Shown here piece after piece: positions 25,578-34,142 of a stretch of 62,316 bases of DNA. This stretch comes from Streptomyces ochraceiscleroticus (lineage in GTDB: Bacteria; Actinomycetota; Actinomycetes; Streptomycetales; Streptomycetaceae): positions 1 to 62,316 of the forward strand of contig NZ_JOAX01000036.1 of NCBI RefSeq assembly GCF_000720485.1. The letters run 5' to 3'. The position numbers and the translations under genes are program-made. The stretch's first letter is position 1. Each line of letters starts with the position of its first letter. The notes beneath the pieces were generated by a model. It did no database searches. It saw only the letters and a program-made list of their open reading frames with translations, and was not told where the DNA came from.

Positions 25578-26867
25578 TCACTGGTCCGCGGTGACCGTGA
25601 CCGGGTCGTCGTTCTTCAGCTCGCCGACGAGCTGCTTGACCTTCGGCATGTCCCACTGGAGGTTGCCGCCGACGCTGCCGGAGACCGGCATGTTCATGGA
25701 CTTGCCCTCGCCGCCCTTGCCGGTGACGTCCTTCAGTGCGAAGAACATCTTGCCGAGCGAGTAGGGGCCCATGTCCTTGTCGACGATCAGGGTGTCCAGG
25801 CCCGCGCCCATGGCCGGGTAGAGCGCGAAGGGGTTCAGGATCGTGCTCGGCGAGGCCACCTGGTGGGCCAGCGTCGAGAGGAACTTCTGCTGGTTCTTCG
25901 TGCGGTCCAGGTCGCTGCCGGCGAAGGCGTGCCGGGTACGGACGTACGCCAGGGCCTGCTGGCCGTTCAGGGTCTGCTCGCCGGCCTCGAAGTTGGCGCC
26001 CGACCACTTGTCCTTGAAGCCCTTGTCGAGCTTCATGTCGACGCCGCCGATGGCGTCCACGATGTTCGCGAAGCCGGCGAAGCCGATCTCGGCGTAGTGG
26101 TCGATGTGCAGCCCGGTGTTGTACTCCACGGTGCGCACCAGGAGCTGGGGGCCGTCGATGGAGTACGCGGCGTTGAGCTTGTTGGCGCCCATCGCGGGCT
26201 GCATCTTGCCGGACTCGGAGCCGCGGAACTGCGGGATCGTGATGTTGGAGTCGCGCGGCAGGGAGATCAGCGTCGGGCCGTTGGACCCGGTGTGCAGGAT
26301 CATCATCGAGTCGGTGCGCTTGCCGTCGGCGGAGCCCGTGTGCAGGTCCTTCTTCTGCTGGTCGGACATCCCCTCGCGGCTGTCGGAGCCGACGATCAGG
26401 TAGTTGGTGCCGTCGCCCTCCTCGGGGCGGTCGATCACCTTGCTGAGGTCGACCTCCTTGCGCATCTTGGAGTCGGCCCAGAAGTACGTGCCGACCGACA
26501 CGACGAGCAGCACCACGACGAGCGTGAGCACGATCCGCTTGATGCGGCGGCCCCAGTGGGGGCGCGGGCGGTAGCCGTCGTCGCCGTAACCGCCGCCGCC
26601 ACCGTGGCCGCCGCCGTAGACCTGGCCGGTGTTGTACCCGTCGTCGTAGCGGCCGCCGCCGTGACCGCCGTCGTGGCCCGGCTGCGGCGGGACGCCCTGG
26701 CGGCGCGGCGACATGCCGGGCGGCAGCGGCGGCTCGTTGTAGCCGGCGGTGGGCTCCCGGCGCACCTGTCGCATGGCGCGCGCGCCCTCCGGCTGGGCGC
26801 TGCTGCTGCCGCGTCCGTACCGGTTCCTGTCGTCGTCACGGGGGAGCCCGTCGCGCCACTCGTTCAT
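25578..26867 (-). CDS. LCP-family cell-wall glycopolymer ligase (LCP 1)
   Basis: A 429-residue type II membrane protein. A Gly/Tyr/Asp/His-rich cytoplasmic tail of about 105 residues precedes one helix (IVLTLVVVLLVVSVGTYFW) and the extracellular LytR-CpsA-Psr domain. Phosphate/metal residues are visible in YLIVGSDSRE, ISLPRDS and ALAYVRTRHAFAGSDLDR. LCP proteins transfer polyprenyl-phosphate-linked glycopolymers onto peptidoglycan. The chain ends soon after the LCP domain, so no LytR_C domain is present, unlike three of its paralogues. Position 26867 is the first Met of the compositionally typical tail; upstream frame is non-conserved. Confidence 0.93.
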   Translation of the reverse strand: MNEWRDGLPRDDDRNRYGRGSSSAQPEGARAMRQVRREPTAGYNEPPLPPGMSPRRQGVPPQPGHDGGHGGGRYDDGYNTGQVYGGGHGGGGGYGDDGYRPRPHWGRRIKRIVLTLVVVLLVVSVGTYFWADSKMRKEVDLSKVIDRPEEGDGTNYLIVGSDSREGMSDQQKKDLHTGSADGKRTDSMMILHTGSNGPTLISLPRDSNITIPQFRGSESGKMQPAMGANKLNAAYSIDGPQLLVRTVEYNTGLHIDHYAEIGFAGFANIVDAIGGVDMKLDKGFKDKWSGANFEAGEQTLNGQQALAYVRTRHAFAGSDLDRTKNQQKFLSTLAHQVASPSTILNPFALYPAMGAGLDTLIVDKDMGPYSLGKMFFALKDVTGKGGEGKSMNMPVSGSVGGNLQWDMPKVKQLVGELKNDDPVTVTADQ

Positions 26868-27144
26868 GGAGCAAAGTGTGCCTGCCGGTACACCCCGCCA
26901 TACAGGGCGGGGACGGGATCGGACCGTGGCTGTTGCAGAGCTGATGCAAAACGACGCGGCATAAAGGGGAGGGTGCGACGTTTGGGCCGCGTGGGGCAGG
27001 AAGCGAAAATTCGGGACGCGTGGGGCGTATGTTTGCCCGCGATTGCACTTGTAATGGGGCGAAAGGGGAGTAAAGCGGACCGGCTGGTGGGCTCCGTGAC
27101 CGTCTCGGGCAGAAGGCGTCCGGCGGGGTGCATAGGGTGGACGT

Positions 27145-27699
27145 ATGACCGACCTCGTCACCGACGGACCGGAGGGCAGCCTTCCGGGCAAGCCCACCTC
27201 CGTCTCGCGTACGACGCTCAGCCACATCATGGACGCGAGCCACACCAATCTGCTCGGCACCGTCCACGGCGGCGTGATCATGAAGCTGGTGGACGACGCG
27301 GCGGGCGCGGTGGCCGGCCGGCACTCCGGCGGCCCCGCCGTCACCGCTTCCATGGACGAGATGGCGTTCCTGGAGCCGGTCAGGGTCGGCGACCTCGTCC
27401 ATGTGAAGGCGCAGGTCAACTGGACCGGCCGGTCCTCCATGGAGGTCGGCGTACGCGTACTGGCCGAGCGCTGGAACGAGTCCACCCCCGCCCAGCAGGT
27501 CGGCTCCGCCTATCTGGTCTTCGCCGCCGTCGACGAGAACGGCAAGCCGCGCCGGGTCCCACCGGTGATCCCCGAGACCGAGCGCGACAAGCGGCGGTAC
27601 CAGGAGGCGCAGATCCGCCGCACGCACCGGCTGGCCCGGCGCCGCGCCATCATGGAACTGCGCGAGCGCCGCGTCGCCGAAGGCGTCGACGAGGGCTGA
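27145..27699 (+). CDS. Hotdog-fold acyl-CoA thioesterase
   Basis: A 184-residue cytosolic thioesterase. The hotdog core has LGTVHGGVIMKLVDDAAGAV with the catalytic Asp/Glu region, then VRVGDLVHVKAQVNWTGRSS. The C-terminus is a charged, Arg-rich helix of about 40 residues. It is expected to hydrolyse acyl-CoAs, with chain-length preference unknown. The ATG has TAGGGT at -12 to -7 and no ribosome site, suggesting a leaderless mRNA. It is divergent from LCP 1 and convergent with LCP 2, so it is an insertion between cell-wall genes without clear functional link. Confidence 0.9.
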   Translation: MTDLVTDGPEGSLPGKPTSVSRTTLSHIMDASHTNLLGTVHGGVIMKLVDDAAGAVAGRHSGGPAVTASMDEMAFLEPVRVGDLVHVKAQVNWTGRSSMEVGVRVLAERWNESTPAQQVGSAYLVFAAVDENGKPRRVPPVIPETERDKRRYQEAQIRRTHRLARRRAIMELRERRVAEGVDEG

Positions 27700-27715
27700 G
27701 CCGCAGCCCCGGGGG

Positions 27716-29158
27716 CTACCGGCACTCCTCCTCGTCCCCCGTGACCGCCGGCACGTCGCCGGAGTCGGGCGCGGGGACCTCGGCGCGCACCTTGTGGACG
27801 CCCTTGTGGTCGGGACCGAGGGTGACCCGGAGCACGGGGCCCTGGCCCTGTACCGGGCGCAGCTCCGCCCCGGGCAGCGCGGCGGCCAGCGTCCGTACCG
27901 AGCGGTTCCAGCGCGGGTCGTAGCTGATCACGGTGCGGTCGGCGGGGGCCGGGGCGTTGCGGGGCGTGCCGGTGGTCGCGAAGCCGGTCGCGCGCAGCGC
28001 CTTGTCGGCCCGCGCCGCGTGGCCGCGGGTACGGGTGCCGTTGTCGACCTGCACCCGGATCTCGTCCGGCGGCACGTCCACCACGGTCGCGCGCTCCTTG
28101 CGCTTCTTGTGCACGGCCAGCGGGCGGTCGGCGCGGACGGCCGCGAAGAGCTTCTCCGCGCGCTCCTCGTCCCACTTCACCGTCGACCCGATGTTCGGCA
28201 CCGAGTAGCTGATGTCGCTGACGGGGACGGAGGCGAACTCCGAGGAGGAGGGCTTGAAGCCGCGCAGCGCCTGCCCGAGTGCGACCATCTCGCGCGTCCC
28301 GAAGCCCGCGTCGGCACGCAGCGAGTCCAGCAGGGTCGAGGTGATCCGCTTGAAGGTGACGGGGTTCACCAGCGCGTCCGAGTCGGTGATCTTGTGCAGG
28401 AGGGCGACCAGGAAGCGCTGCTGGCGCTGCATGCGGCCCAGGTCGGAGCCGCCGTCGAGGTGCCGGGCGCGGACGTACTGGAGCGCCTGTCCGCCGTTCA
28501 GCTCGCTGGCCCCCTTGGGCAGGTCCAGCCCGGAGTAGCGGTCCCGCAGCGGCCGGGTGGTGCACACCCGTACGCCGCCGACCGCGTCCACGGTCTTCAT
28601 GAAGCTGGTGAAGTCGACCTCCAGGTAGTGGTCGATGTGCACGCCCGTCATGTGCTCGACCGTGCGGACGGTGAGATTGGGGCCGCCCTCCGCGTACGCC
28701 GCGTTCAGCTTGATCGGGTGCGCCGGTGTGGTCCGCCCGGTCTTCTCGTCCTTGCGCGCGGGCGCCTCGACGAAGGAGTCGCGGGGGAGGCTGATCACGC
28801 TCGCCCGGTCCCGGGCCGCCGAGAGGTGGACGAGCATGACCGTGTCGGTGCAGTGACAGGGCGCGCCGCCGAGGTGGTACCGCTTCTTCTCCGCCGCCGA
28901 CAGCCGGTCCCGGCCGTCGGTGCCCGCGACCAGGAAGTTCATCCCGTCCCCGGAGCCGGCCCTGGGCCGCTTGCCCATGTCCTTGAAGGCGTCCACCCGG
29001 GAGATGCCCTCGTTGACCCCGGTCACCATCGCGTGGCCGACGCCGCTCGCGGCCAGCAGGACGACGGAGACCCCGGCGGTCGCCCGCACGATCCACCGCG
29101 CCCGCCGGCGCCGCCTGCCGGGTGCGGGGAGGGGGAGGGTGCGGGGCGGCTCGGGCAT
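27716..29158 (-). CDS. LCP-family protein with LytR_C domain (LCP 2)
   Basis: A 480-residue type II membrane protein: a short Arg-rich tail, a helix (residues about 24-43), the LCP domain (FLVAGTDGRDR, VISLPRDS, LQYVRARHLDGGSDLGR) and a C-terminal LytR_C region (IRVQVDNGTRTRGHAARAD). The LCP core has two added Cys (PCHC) near residue 103. The ATG at 29158 was preferred over the GTG at 29167 because GAGGAGG lies 8 bases before it. It shares a 140-base divergent region with the GT2 gene. Confidence 0.92.
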   Translation of the reverse strand: MPEPPRTLPLPAPGRRRRRARWIVRATAGVSVVLLAASGVGHAMVTGVNEGISRVDAFKDMGKRPRAGSGDGMNFLVAGTDGRDRLSAAEKKRYHLGGAPCHCTDTVMLVHLSAARDRASVISLPRDSFVEAPARKDEKTGRTTPAHPIKLNAAYAEGGPNLTVRTVEHMTGVHIDHYLEVDFTSFMKTVDAVGGVRVCTTRPLRDRYSGLDLPKGASELNGGQALQYVRARHLDGGSDLGRMQRQQRFLVALLHKITDSDALVNPVTFKRITSTLLDSLRADAGFGTREMVALGQALRGFKPSSSEFASVPVSDISYSVPNIGSTVKWDEERAEKLFAAVRADRPLAVHKKRKERATVVDVPPDEIRVQVDNGTRTRGHAARADKALRATGFATTGTPRNAPAPADRTVISYDPRWNRSVRTLAAALPGAELRPVQGQGPVLRVTLGPDHKGVHKVRAEVPAPDSGDVPAVTGDEEECR

Positions 29159-29298
29159 GGAGGGCACCTCCTCAAAAACGGGGAAAGATGACAGTACGTC
29201 CGTATGATCGGCTGACTGTCATCACACGCCGCACCGGTCCACCGCGCCACTCGGCTGCCGTCGGCCCCGTACGCCCGTTCGCGGTAACGTGAACTCTG

Positions 29299-30345
29299 AT
29301 GAACGCGACCCACGCCACGCCGAGCCGGCACCCCGCAGTCTCCGTGATCATGCCGGTGCTCAATGAGGAACGTCATCTGCGCGACTCCGTGCGCCACATC
29401 CTGGAGCAGGAGTACGACGGCGAGATGGAGGTGGTGATCGCGCTCGGGCCGTCCACGGACCGCACCGACGAGATCGCCGCCGAGCTGGTACGGGAGGACC
29501 CCCGGGTCCACACCGTGCCCAACCCGACCGGGCGTACGCCCGCTGCGCTGAATGCCGCGATCGAGGCGTCCCGGCACCCCATCGTGGTGCGGGTGGACGG
29601 CCACGGCATGCTGTCGCGCAACTACATCGCGACGGCCGTGCGCCTCCTGGAGGAGACCGGCGCGCAGAACGTCGGCGGCATCATGAACGCCGAGGGCGAG
29701 ACTCCCTGGGAGGAGGCCGTCGCGGCCGCCATGACCTCGAAGATCGGGGTGGGCAACGCGGCCTTCCACACCGGCGGCCAAGCGGGCCCGGCCGAGACCG
29801 TCTTCCTGGGTGTCTTCCGGCGCGAGGCGCTGGAGCAGCAGGGCGGGTACAACATCGAGTTCATCCGAGCGCAGGACTGGGAGCTGAACTTCCGCATCCG
29901 CGAGGCGGGCGGGCTGATCTGGTTCTCGCCCGAGCTGAAGGTGCAGTACCGGCCGCGGCCGAGCGTGAAGGCGCTGGCCAAGCAGTACAAGGACTACGGC
30001 AAGTGGCGGCACGTCGTCGCGCGCTACCACTCCGGCTCGATCAACGCCCGTTACCTGGCCCCGCCGACCGCGCTGTGCCTGTTCGCCGCCGGCGCCGTCG
30101 TCGGCGCGGCCGTGACGCCCTGGGGCTTCGTCGTCCCCGGCGCCTACCTCGCGGCCATCCTGGCGGGCTCCGTCCCGGCCGGGAAGGGCCTCTCCCTCAA
30201 GGCTCGCGCGCAGATCCCCGTCGCGCTGGCGACCATGCACTTCTCGTGGGGCTGGGGCTTCCTGACCAGCCCGCGCTCGCTGGCCAGGAAGGTCATCGCC
30301 AGCCGCCGCCCGGCGGTGATGAAGGCCCCGGCGGAGACCGCCTAG
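29299..30345 (+). CDS. GT2 glycosyltransferase with C-terminal membrane segments (ExoA-like)
   Basis: A 348-residue protein. The GT-A nucleotide-binding domain starts VSVIMPVLNEERHLRDSV, with acidic motif VVRVDGHGML and acceptor-side AQDWELNFRIREAGG. It ends in two hydrophobic stretches (about residues 262-300) and a basic tail. It resembles ExoA-type enzymes that add sugars to lipid-linked oligosaccharides at the inner membrane face. Flanked on both sides by LCP genes, it probably helps make the polymer they attach; that is inference. No ribosome site is seen; TAACGT lies 9-14 bases upstream. Confidence 0.9.
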   Translation: MNATHATPSRHPAVSVIMPVLNEERHLRDSVRHILEQEYDGEMEVVIALGPSTDRTDEIAAELVREDPRVHTVPNPTGRTPAALNAAIEASRHPIVVRVDGHGMLSRNYIATAVRLLEETGAQNVGGIMNAEGETPWEEAVAAAMTSKIGVGNAAFHTGGQAGPAETVFLGVFRREALEQQGGYNIEFIRAQDWELNFRIREAGGLIWFSPELKVQYRPRPSVKALAKQYKDYGKWRHVVARYHSGSINARYLAPPTALCLFAAGAVVGAAVTPWGFVVPGAYLAAILAGSVPAGKGLSLKARAQIPVALATMHFSWGWGFLTSPRSLARKVIASRRPAVMKAPAETA

Positions 30346-30363
30346 CGGCCCCTGTGCAGTACA

Positions 30364-30402
30364 GCGCGGCGCCCGTGTCCCTGAGGGACACGGGCGCCGC
30401 GC
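30364..30402. terminator. Bidirectional terminator between GT2 and LCP 3
   Basis: An 18-bp perfect stem (30364-30381 with 30385-30402) and a 3-base loop TGA between convergent genes; the strongest hairpin of the left half of the window. Confidence 0.82.
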
Positions 30403-30419
30403 CGTTTACCGGCCCGTGC

Positions 30420-32066
30420 TCACCAGGTGTAGTCCGGATTCACCTTCATGCACGCCTTCTTGTCCTCGCCGTTGAGGGTGTCCGCGCTCTGCGGGGCCTT
30501 GTCCGCCTGCTGCTTCCCGCCGGCCGTCTCCGGATACGCGGTACCGGTGCGCCAGTCGTTGCCGACGACCAGCCGGATGCCCTGCGCCGAACTGGACTCC
30601 TTCACCGCGCTCTTGGGCAGCCCGAGCGCCTTGGCGACGGCCAGCGCGTCACCCTCGGCGTCCTTGCCCCCGTACGTGATCGTGGTATCGGCCTGGGCGA
30701 TGAGCGTGGCGTCGGTGCCCGCCGCCGCGTAGCCGAGCGTGGCGAGCCGCGCCTGGATGGCGCTCGCGCGGCCGACCACCGGACCCTGGATCGCGCCGTT
30801 GGTGCCGTTCTGCACGGTGACCTGGAGCTGTTCCTTGGGCGTGGTGGGCTTCGGGTCGGCCGAGGGCTTCTTCTTTTTGGCGTCCTTGCCGTCCAGCGCG
30901 GTGTCGTTGCGCAGCATCGCGAAGACCTGCTCGGCATCGCCCGGCTTCGGCATCACATAGGACTCGCCGGGGCCGTAGGACCACGGCATGGTCGCCATGG
31001 TGACGCGCTTGACCGGTACCCGGTTGAGGTCGCCGCCGAGGTCGTACAGCTTCTTCACGCTGCCGAGGCCCTCGTCCACGGTCAGCGCCTTGGTGGCGGC
31101 CTCCGCGAGCGCCTGGAGCTTGCCCGGGTCGGTGAGCTTGGTGCCCGCCTTGAGCTGACGGATCATCGAGTTCATGTACATGTGCTGGGCCTTGGCCCGG
31201 CCGATGTCGGTGTTGTCCTCGAAGCCGTAGCGGGTGCGCAGCCACTGGAGCGCCTGGACGCCCTTGATGTTGTGCTCGCCCTCGGTCAGCTTCAGCCCGC
31301 TGCCGTGGCCCTTGCTGTCGTGCGAGTAGATGTTGCTGTCCACGCAGACCGGGACGCCGCCCACGGCGTCGGCCATCTGCACCACGCCCGCGAAGTCGAT
31401 CATCATGAAGTGATCGATGTAGATGCCGGTGAGCTCTTTCCAGGTGGCGACCGTGCAGCCCGGGCCGCCGTGCTGCAGCGACTGGTTGATGGGCGCGGTG
31501 GTCTGCGCGTACTTCTCGCCGGTCTTGGCATCGGTGCACTCGGGGATGGTCACGCGGGTGTCGCGCGGTATCGAGAGCACCGACATGCTGGAGCGGTCGG
31601 CGGAGACGTGCAGCAGCATCTGCACGTCCGCCAGCGGCTTGCGGCCCACGTCCGCCTTGGCGCCGCCGAGCTCGACGTTCGCCTTGCTGTTCCGGCTGTC
31701 CGAGCCGAGCAGCAGGATGTTCATCGGGGTCTGGCCGAAGGCGTTGGGCTCGGGCTTCTTCAGCCCGCCGTCGCCGAGGTCCAGGATGCCCTTGCGGAGA
31801 TTGCCGTTGAGGTGCTCGTAGTAGAGGTATCCGGCGCCCGCCGTGCCGAGGACGAGGAGCGCGGCGATGCCGGCGGTCCAGCGCAGGACCCGGCGGCCTC
31901 TTCGGCGCCTCCGCCGGCCGTGCCCGCCGGAATCCGCGGGGACGGCCGCGCCGCCGTCCCCGCCCCCGTCGCTGCGGCCTTCGTACAGGCTGTCGTCCCA
32001 GCCCAACTCCTGGGCGTCGGGCTGGTGTCGACGTGATCGGTCGCCACGCACACTGCTCTGCCGCAT
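30420..32066 (-). CDS. LCP-family protein with LytR_C domain (LCP 3)
   Basis: A 548-residue type II membrane protein. Cytoplasmic tail 1-58 ends in an RRRRRRGRR run, then comes a helix (about 62-83), the LCP domain (NILLLGSDSRN, VLSIPRDTR, LQWLRTRYGFEDNTDIGR) and LytR_C (LQVTVQNGTNGAIQGP). The usual RxxxQQxF motif after the domain's last Arg is changed to RAKAQHMY, so its acceptor or lipid binding may differ. The C-terminus holds a single Cys (KKACMKVNPD). GGGGAGGGG precedes the ATG. It is 97 bases downstream of LCP 4 on the same strand. Confidence 0.92.
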   Translation of the reverse strand: MRQSSVRGDRSRRHQPDAQELGWDDSLYEGRSDGGGDGGAAVPADSGGHGRRRRRRGRRVLRWTAGIAALLVLGTAGAGYLYYEHLNGNLRKGILDLGDGGLKKPEPNAFGQTPMNILLLGSDSRNSKANVELGGAKADVGRKPLADVQMLLHVSADRSSMSVLSIPRDTRVTIPECTDAKTGEKYAQTTAPINQSLQHGGPGCTVATWKELTGIYIDHFMMIDFAGVVQMADAVGGVPVCVDSNIYSHDSKGHGSGLKLTEGEHNIKGVQALQWLRTRYGFEDNTDIGRAKAQHMYMNSMIRQLKAGTKLTDPGKLQALAEAATKALTVDEGLGSVKKLYDLGGDLNRVPVKRVTMATMPWSYGPGESYVMPKPGDAEQVFAMLRNDTALDGKDAKKKKPSADPKPTTPKEQLQVTVQNGTNGAIQGPVVGRASAIQARLATLGYAAAGTDATLIAQADTTITYGGKDAEGDALAVAKALGLPKSAVKESSSAQGIRLVVGNDWRTGTAYPETAGGKQQADKAPQSADTLNGEDKKACMKVNPDYTW

Positions 32067-32163
32067 CGGCTGCCCCTCCCCGTTTCCTTCATCCGGTGGT
32101 GCGCTCGGCGGCCTGGCAGGGCGGCCGGTCGTTCTTCACTTGGTGTGCTGGTCCCGCGCGGTC

Positions 32164-33891
32164 CTACTTGGCGCAGACGTTCTTGTCGTCGGCGTTGACG
32201 TTCTGGACCCCGTCGGGCGCCTTGTCGGGCGCCGCTATCGGCTCCCCGGCGCCGGTGAAGTCCTTGCCGAGGATGAGCTTCATCGGCACCTTGGGCCCGG
32301 CGTCGCCGCTCGTCTGCTTCATCGCGGACTTGGGCAGGCCCATCCATTCGGCCAGGGTGGCGGCCTGGCCCGCCTGGTTGGGTGCGTACTCCAGGCGCGT
32401 CGTGTCCAGCGTCGTCGCGGCGTTGCCGGCATTCGTGGTCAGCGGCGCACCCTTGTCGTTCTGCAGCCAGTCGACGGTCTCCTGGGCGGCGCCCAGCGGG
32501 CCGCCACCGTTGGAGATGTCGACCCGGACCTCGGCGGCGGGCGCCTTGGTGACCGGCTTGGCCTTCTTCTTGCTCTTTTCCTTCTTTGTCTTGGTTAGCG
32601 AATGATCGGCCTGGACCATCTTGAAGAGCGGCTCGGCCTTGGCCTTGTCCAATATGACTGTCGCGGGGTCGTCAGGGTTGTCCAGAACCGGCACGGTCGC
32701 GAAGGTGACGTTCTTGACGTCCACCCGGCTGAGGTCCTTGGCCAGGTCCATCAGCTTGCTCGCGCTGCCGATGCCGGTGTCGACGGTGAGCGCCTTGGTC
32801 GCCGCGTTGCTCAGGCTCCACAGCTTGCTGGGGTTGCTGAGCGTGCCGCCGGACTTCATCTTGCGGATCATCGAGCTGAGGAACTGCTGCTGCAGCTCGA
32901 TCCGGCTCAGGTCACTGCCGAAGCCGACGGTGTGCCGGGTCCGTACGAACGCCAGCGCCTGCTCGCCCTTGACGATGTGCCGGCCGGCCTTGAGGCGCAG
33001 ATGCGACTTGGGGTCGTCGATGTCCTTGCCGGCGCACACCTCGACGCCGCCCACCGCGGTGGACAGCTCCTTGACGGCGTTGAAGTCCGCCATCATGAAG
33101 TGATTGATCTTCAGCCCGGTCAGCTTCTCGACGGTCCGCCAGGTGCAGCCCGGGTCCCGGTCCTCCTGGCCGAGGCTGGTGTTGAAGCGCACCCCGGTCT
33201 CGCCCGGGATGGTCTTCTTGGTCCCGTCCTTCATCGTGGTCGGGCAGTCCGGGATGTCGGTGACCATGTCGCGCGGGATGCTGAGCGCGGTGGCGTTGGT
33301 GCGGTCCGCGGAGACGTGCATGAGGATCGTGGTGTCGGCGTGGCCGACGCTGCCCATGTCGCCGTAGCCCTCGTTGCCCTTCCCCTCGCGGGCGTCCGTC
33401 CCGATGATCAGGATGTTGACCGGGCCCTCGGTGACCGCGTCGTTGTTGATGCCGACGTCGACCTTGGAGATGTTGCCGTCCAGGTGCTGGTACATGAAGT
33501 ACGCGCCGGTGCAGCCGGCGACCAGCACGAAGCCCATCACGCCCGCGCCCCAGTACAGCGCCTTCTTCTTTTTCGACGCCTTCGGCTTGGGCTTGCGCCG
33601 GCCGGTGCTCGCGGCGGGCGCCGCCGCCGCTGCCGAGCGGTGTCCCGCGCGGCCGCCGGCCCGGCGGTTGCGCTGGGCGGGCAGCTCGCGGGTCGGTGTG
33701 TCACGGTCGGAGTCCACCGACCGGCCGCGCTCCTGGAGCCGCCGGTCTCGCCGGCTGCTCCCCGGGGCGGTCGCGGAGGGGGCGGCGGCTCTCCGTCCTG
33801 CCTGCCTGGGGGCTGACTTTGAGCCAGCATCCAGTCGCAGTTCGTAGTTGCCGGTGTTCGGGTCGAACACCCACTGATCGGCGGGATCCAT
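32164..33891 (-). CDS. LCP-family protein with LytR_C domain (LCP 4)
   Basis: A 575-residue type II membrane protein. Its N-terminus begins with DPADQWVFDPNTGNYELRL, a motif I recognise from Streptomyces LCP proteins. About 90 basic, low-complexity residues follow, with a KKKKALYWGAGV junction to the helix. The LCP domain has NILIIGTDARE, LSIPRDM and LAFVRTRHTVGFGSDLSR. LytR_C follows a Lys-rich linker, and the protein ends with a Cys near its C-terminus (NVCAK). The ATG at 33891 follows GGGGGAC; a GTG 33 bases upstream is possible. Confidence 0.92.
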   Translation of the reverse strand: MDPADQWVFDPNTGNYELRLDAGSKSAPRQAGRRAAAPSATAPGSSRRDRRLQERGRSVDSDRDTPTRELPAQRNRRAGGRAGHRSAAAAAPAASTGRRKPKPKASKKKKALYWGAGVMGFVLVAGCTGAYFMYQHLDGNISKVDVGINNDAVTEGPVNILIIGTDAREGKGNEGYGDMGSVGHADTTILMHVSADRTNATALSIPRDMVTDIPDCPTTMKDGTKKTIPGETGVRFNTSLGQEDRDPGCTWRTVEKLTGLKINHFMMADFNAVKELSTAVGGVEVCAGKDIDDPKSHLRLKAGRHIVKGEQALAFVRTRHTVGFGSDLSRIELQQQFLSSMIRKMKSGGTLSNPSKLWSLSNAATKALTVDTGIGSASKLMDLAKDLSRVDVKNVTFATVPVLDNPDDPATVILDKAKAEPLFKMVQADHSLTKTKKEKSKKKAKPVTKAPAAEVRVDISNGGGPLGAAQETVDWLQNDKGAPLTTNAGNAATTLDTTRLEYAPNQAGQAATLAEWMGLPKSAMKQTSGDAGPKVPMKLILGKDFTGAGEPIAAPDKAPDGVQNVNADDKNVCAK

Positions 33892-34142
33892 GTCCCCCGC
33901 CTGCCCACGGCCTTGCGCGTCCACGGTGCTGTGAGTCCTCCGTCGGTGCCACGCGGCGCCTGCCCCCTCTAGGCGCTCGGTCGGTCGGATTGCAGTGCGC
34001 GGTCAGCCAGTCGTGCGGACCGGATCGCTCACACTATCCGCCCAGTTCAGCGTCAAGCGACGCCCGTGACAAATTCCACGTCCCTACAACTGGGCAATCC
34101 ACCCGATACTTTCGTGCCCTTGATGCACCCTTTGCGTAGCCT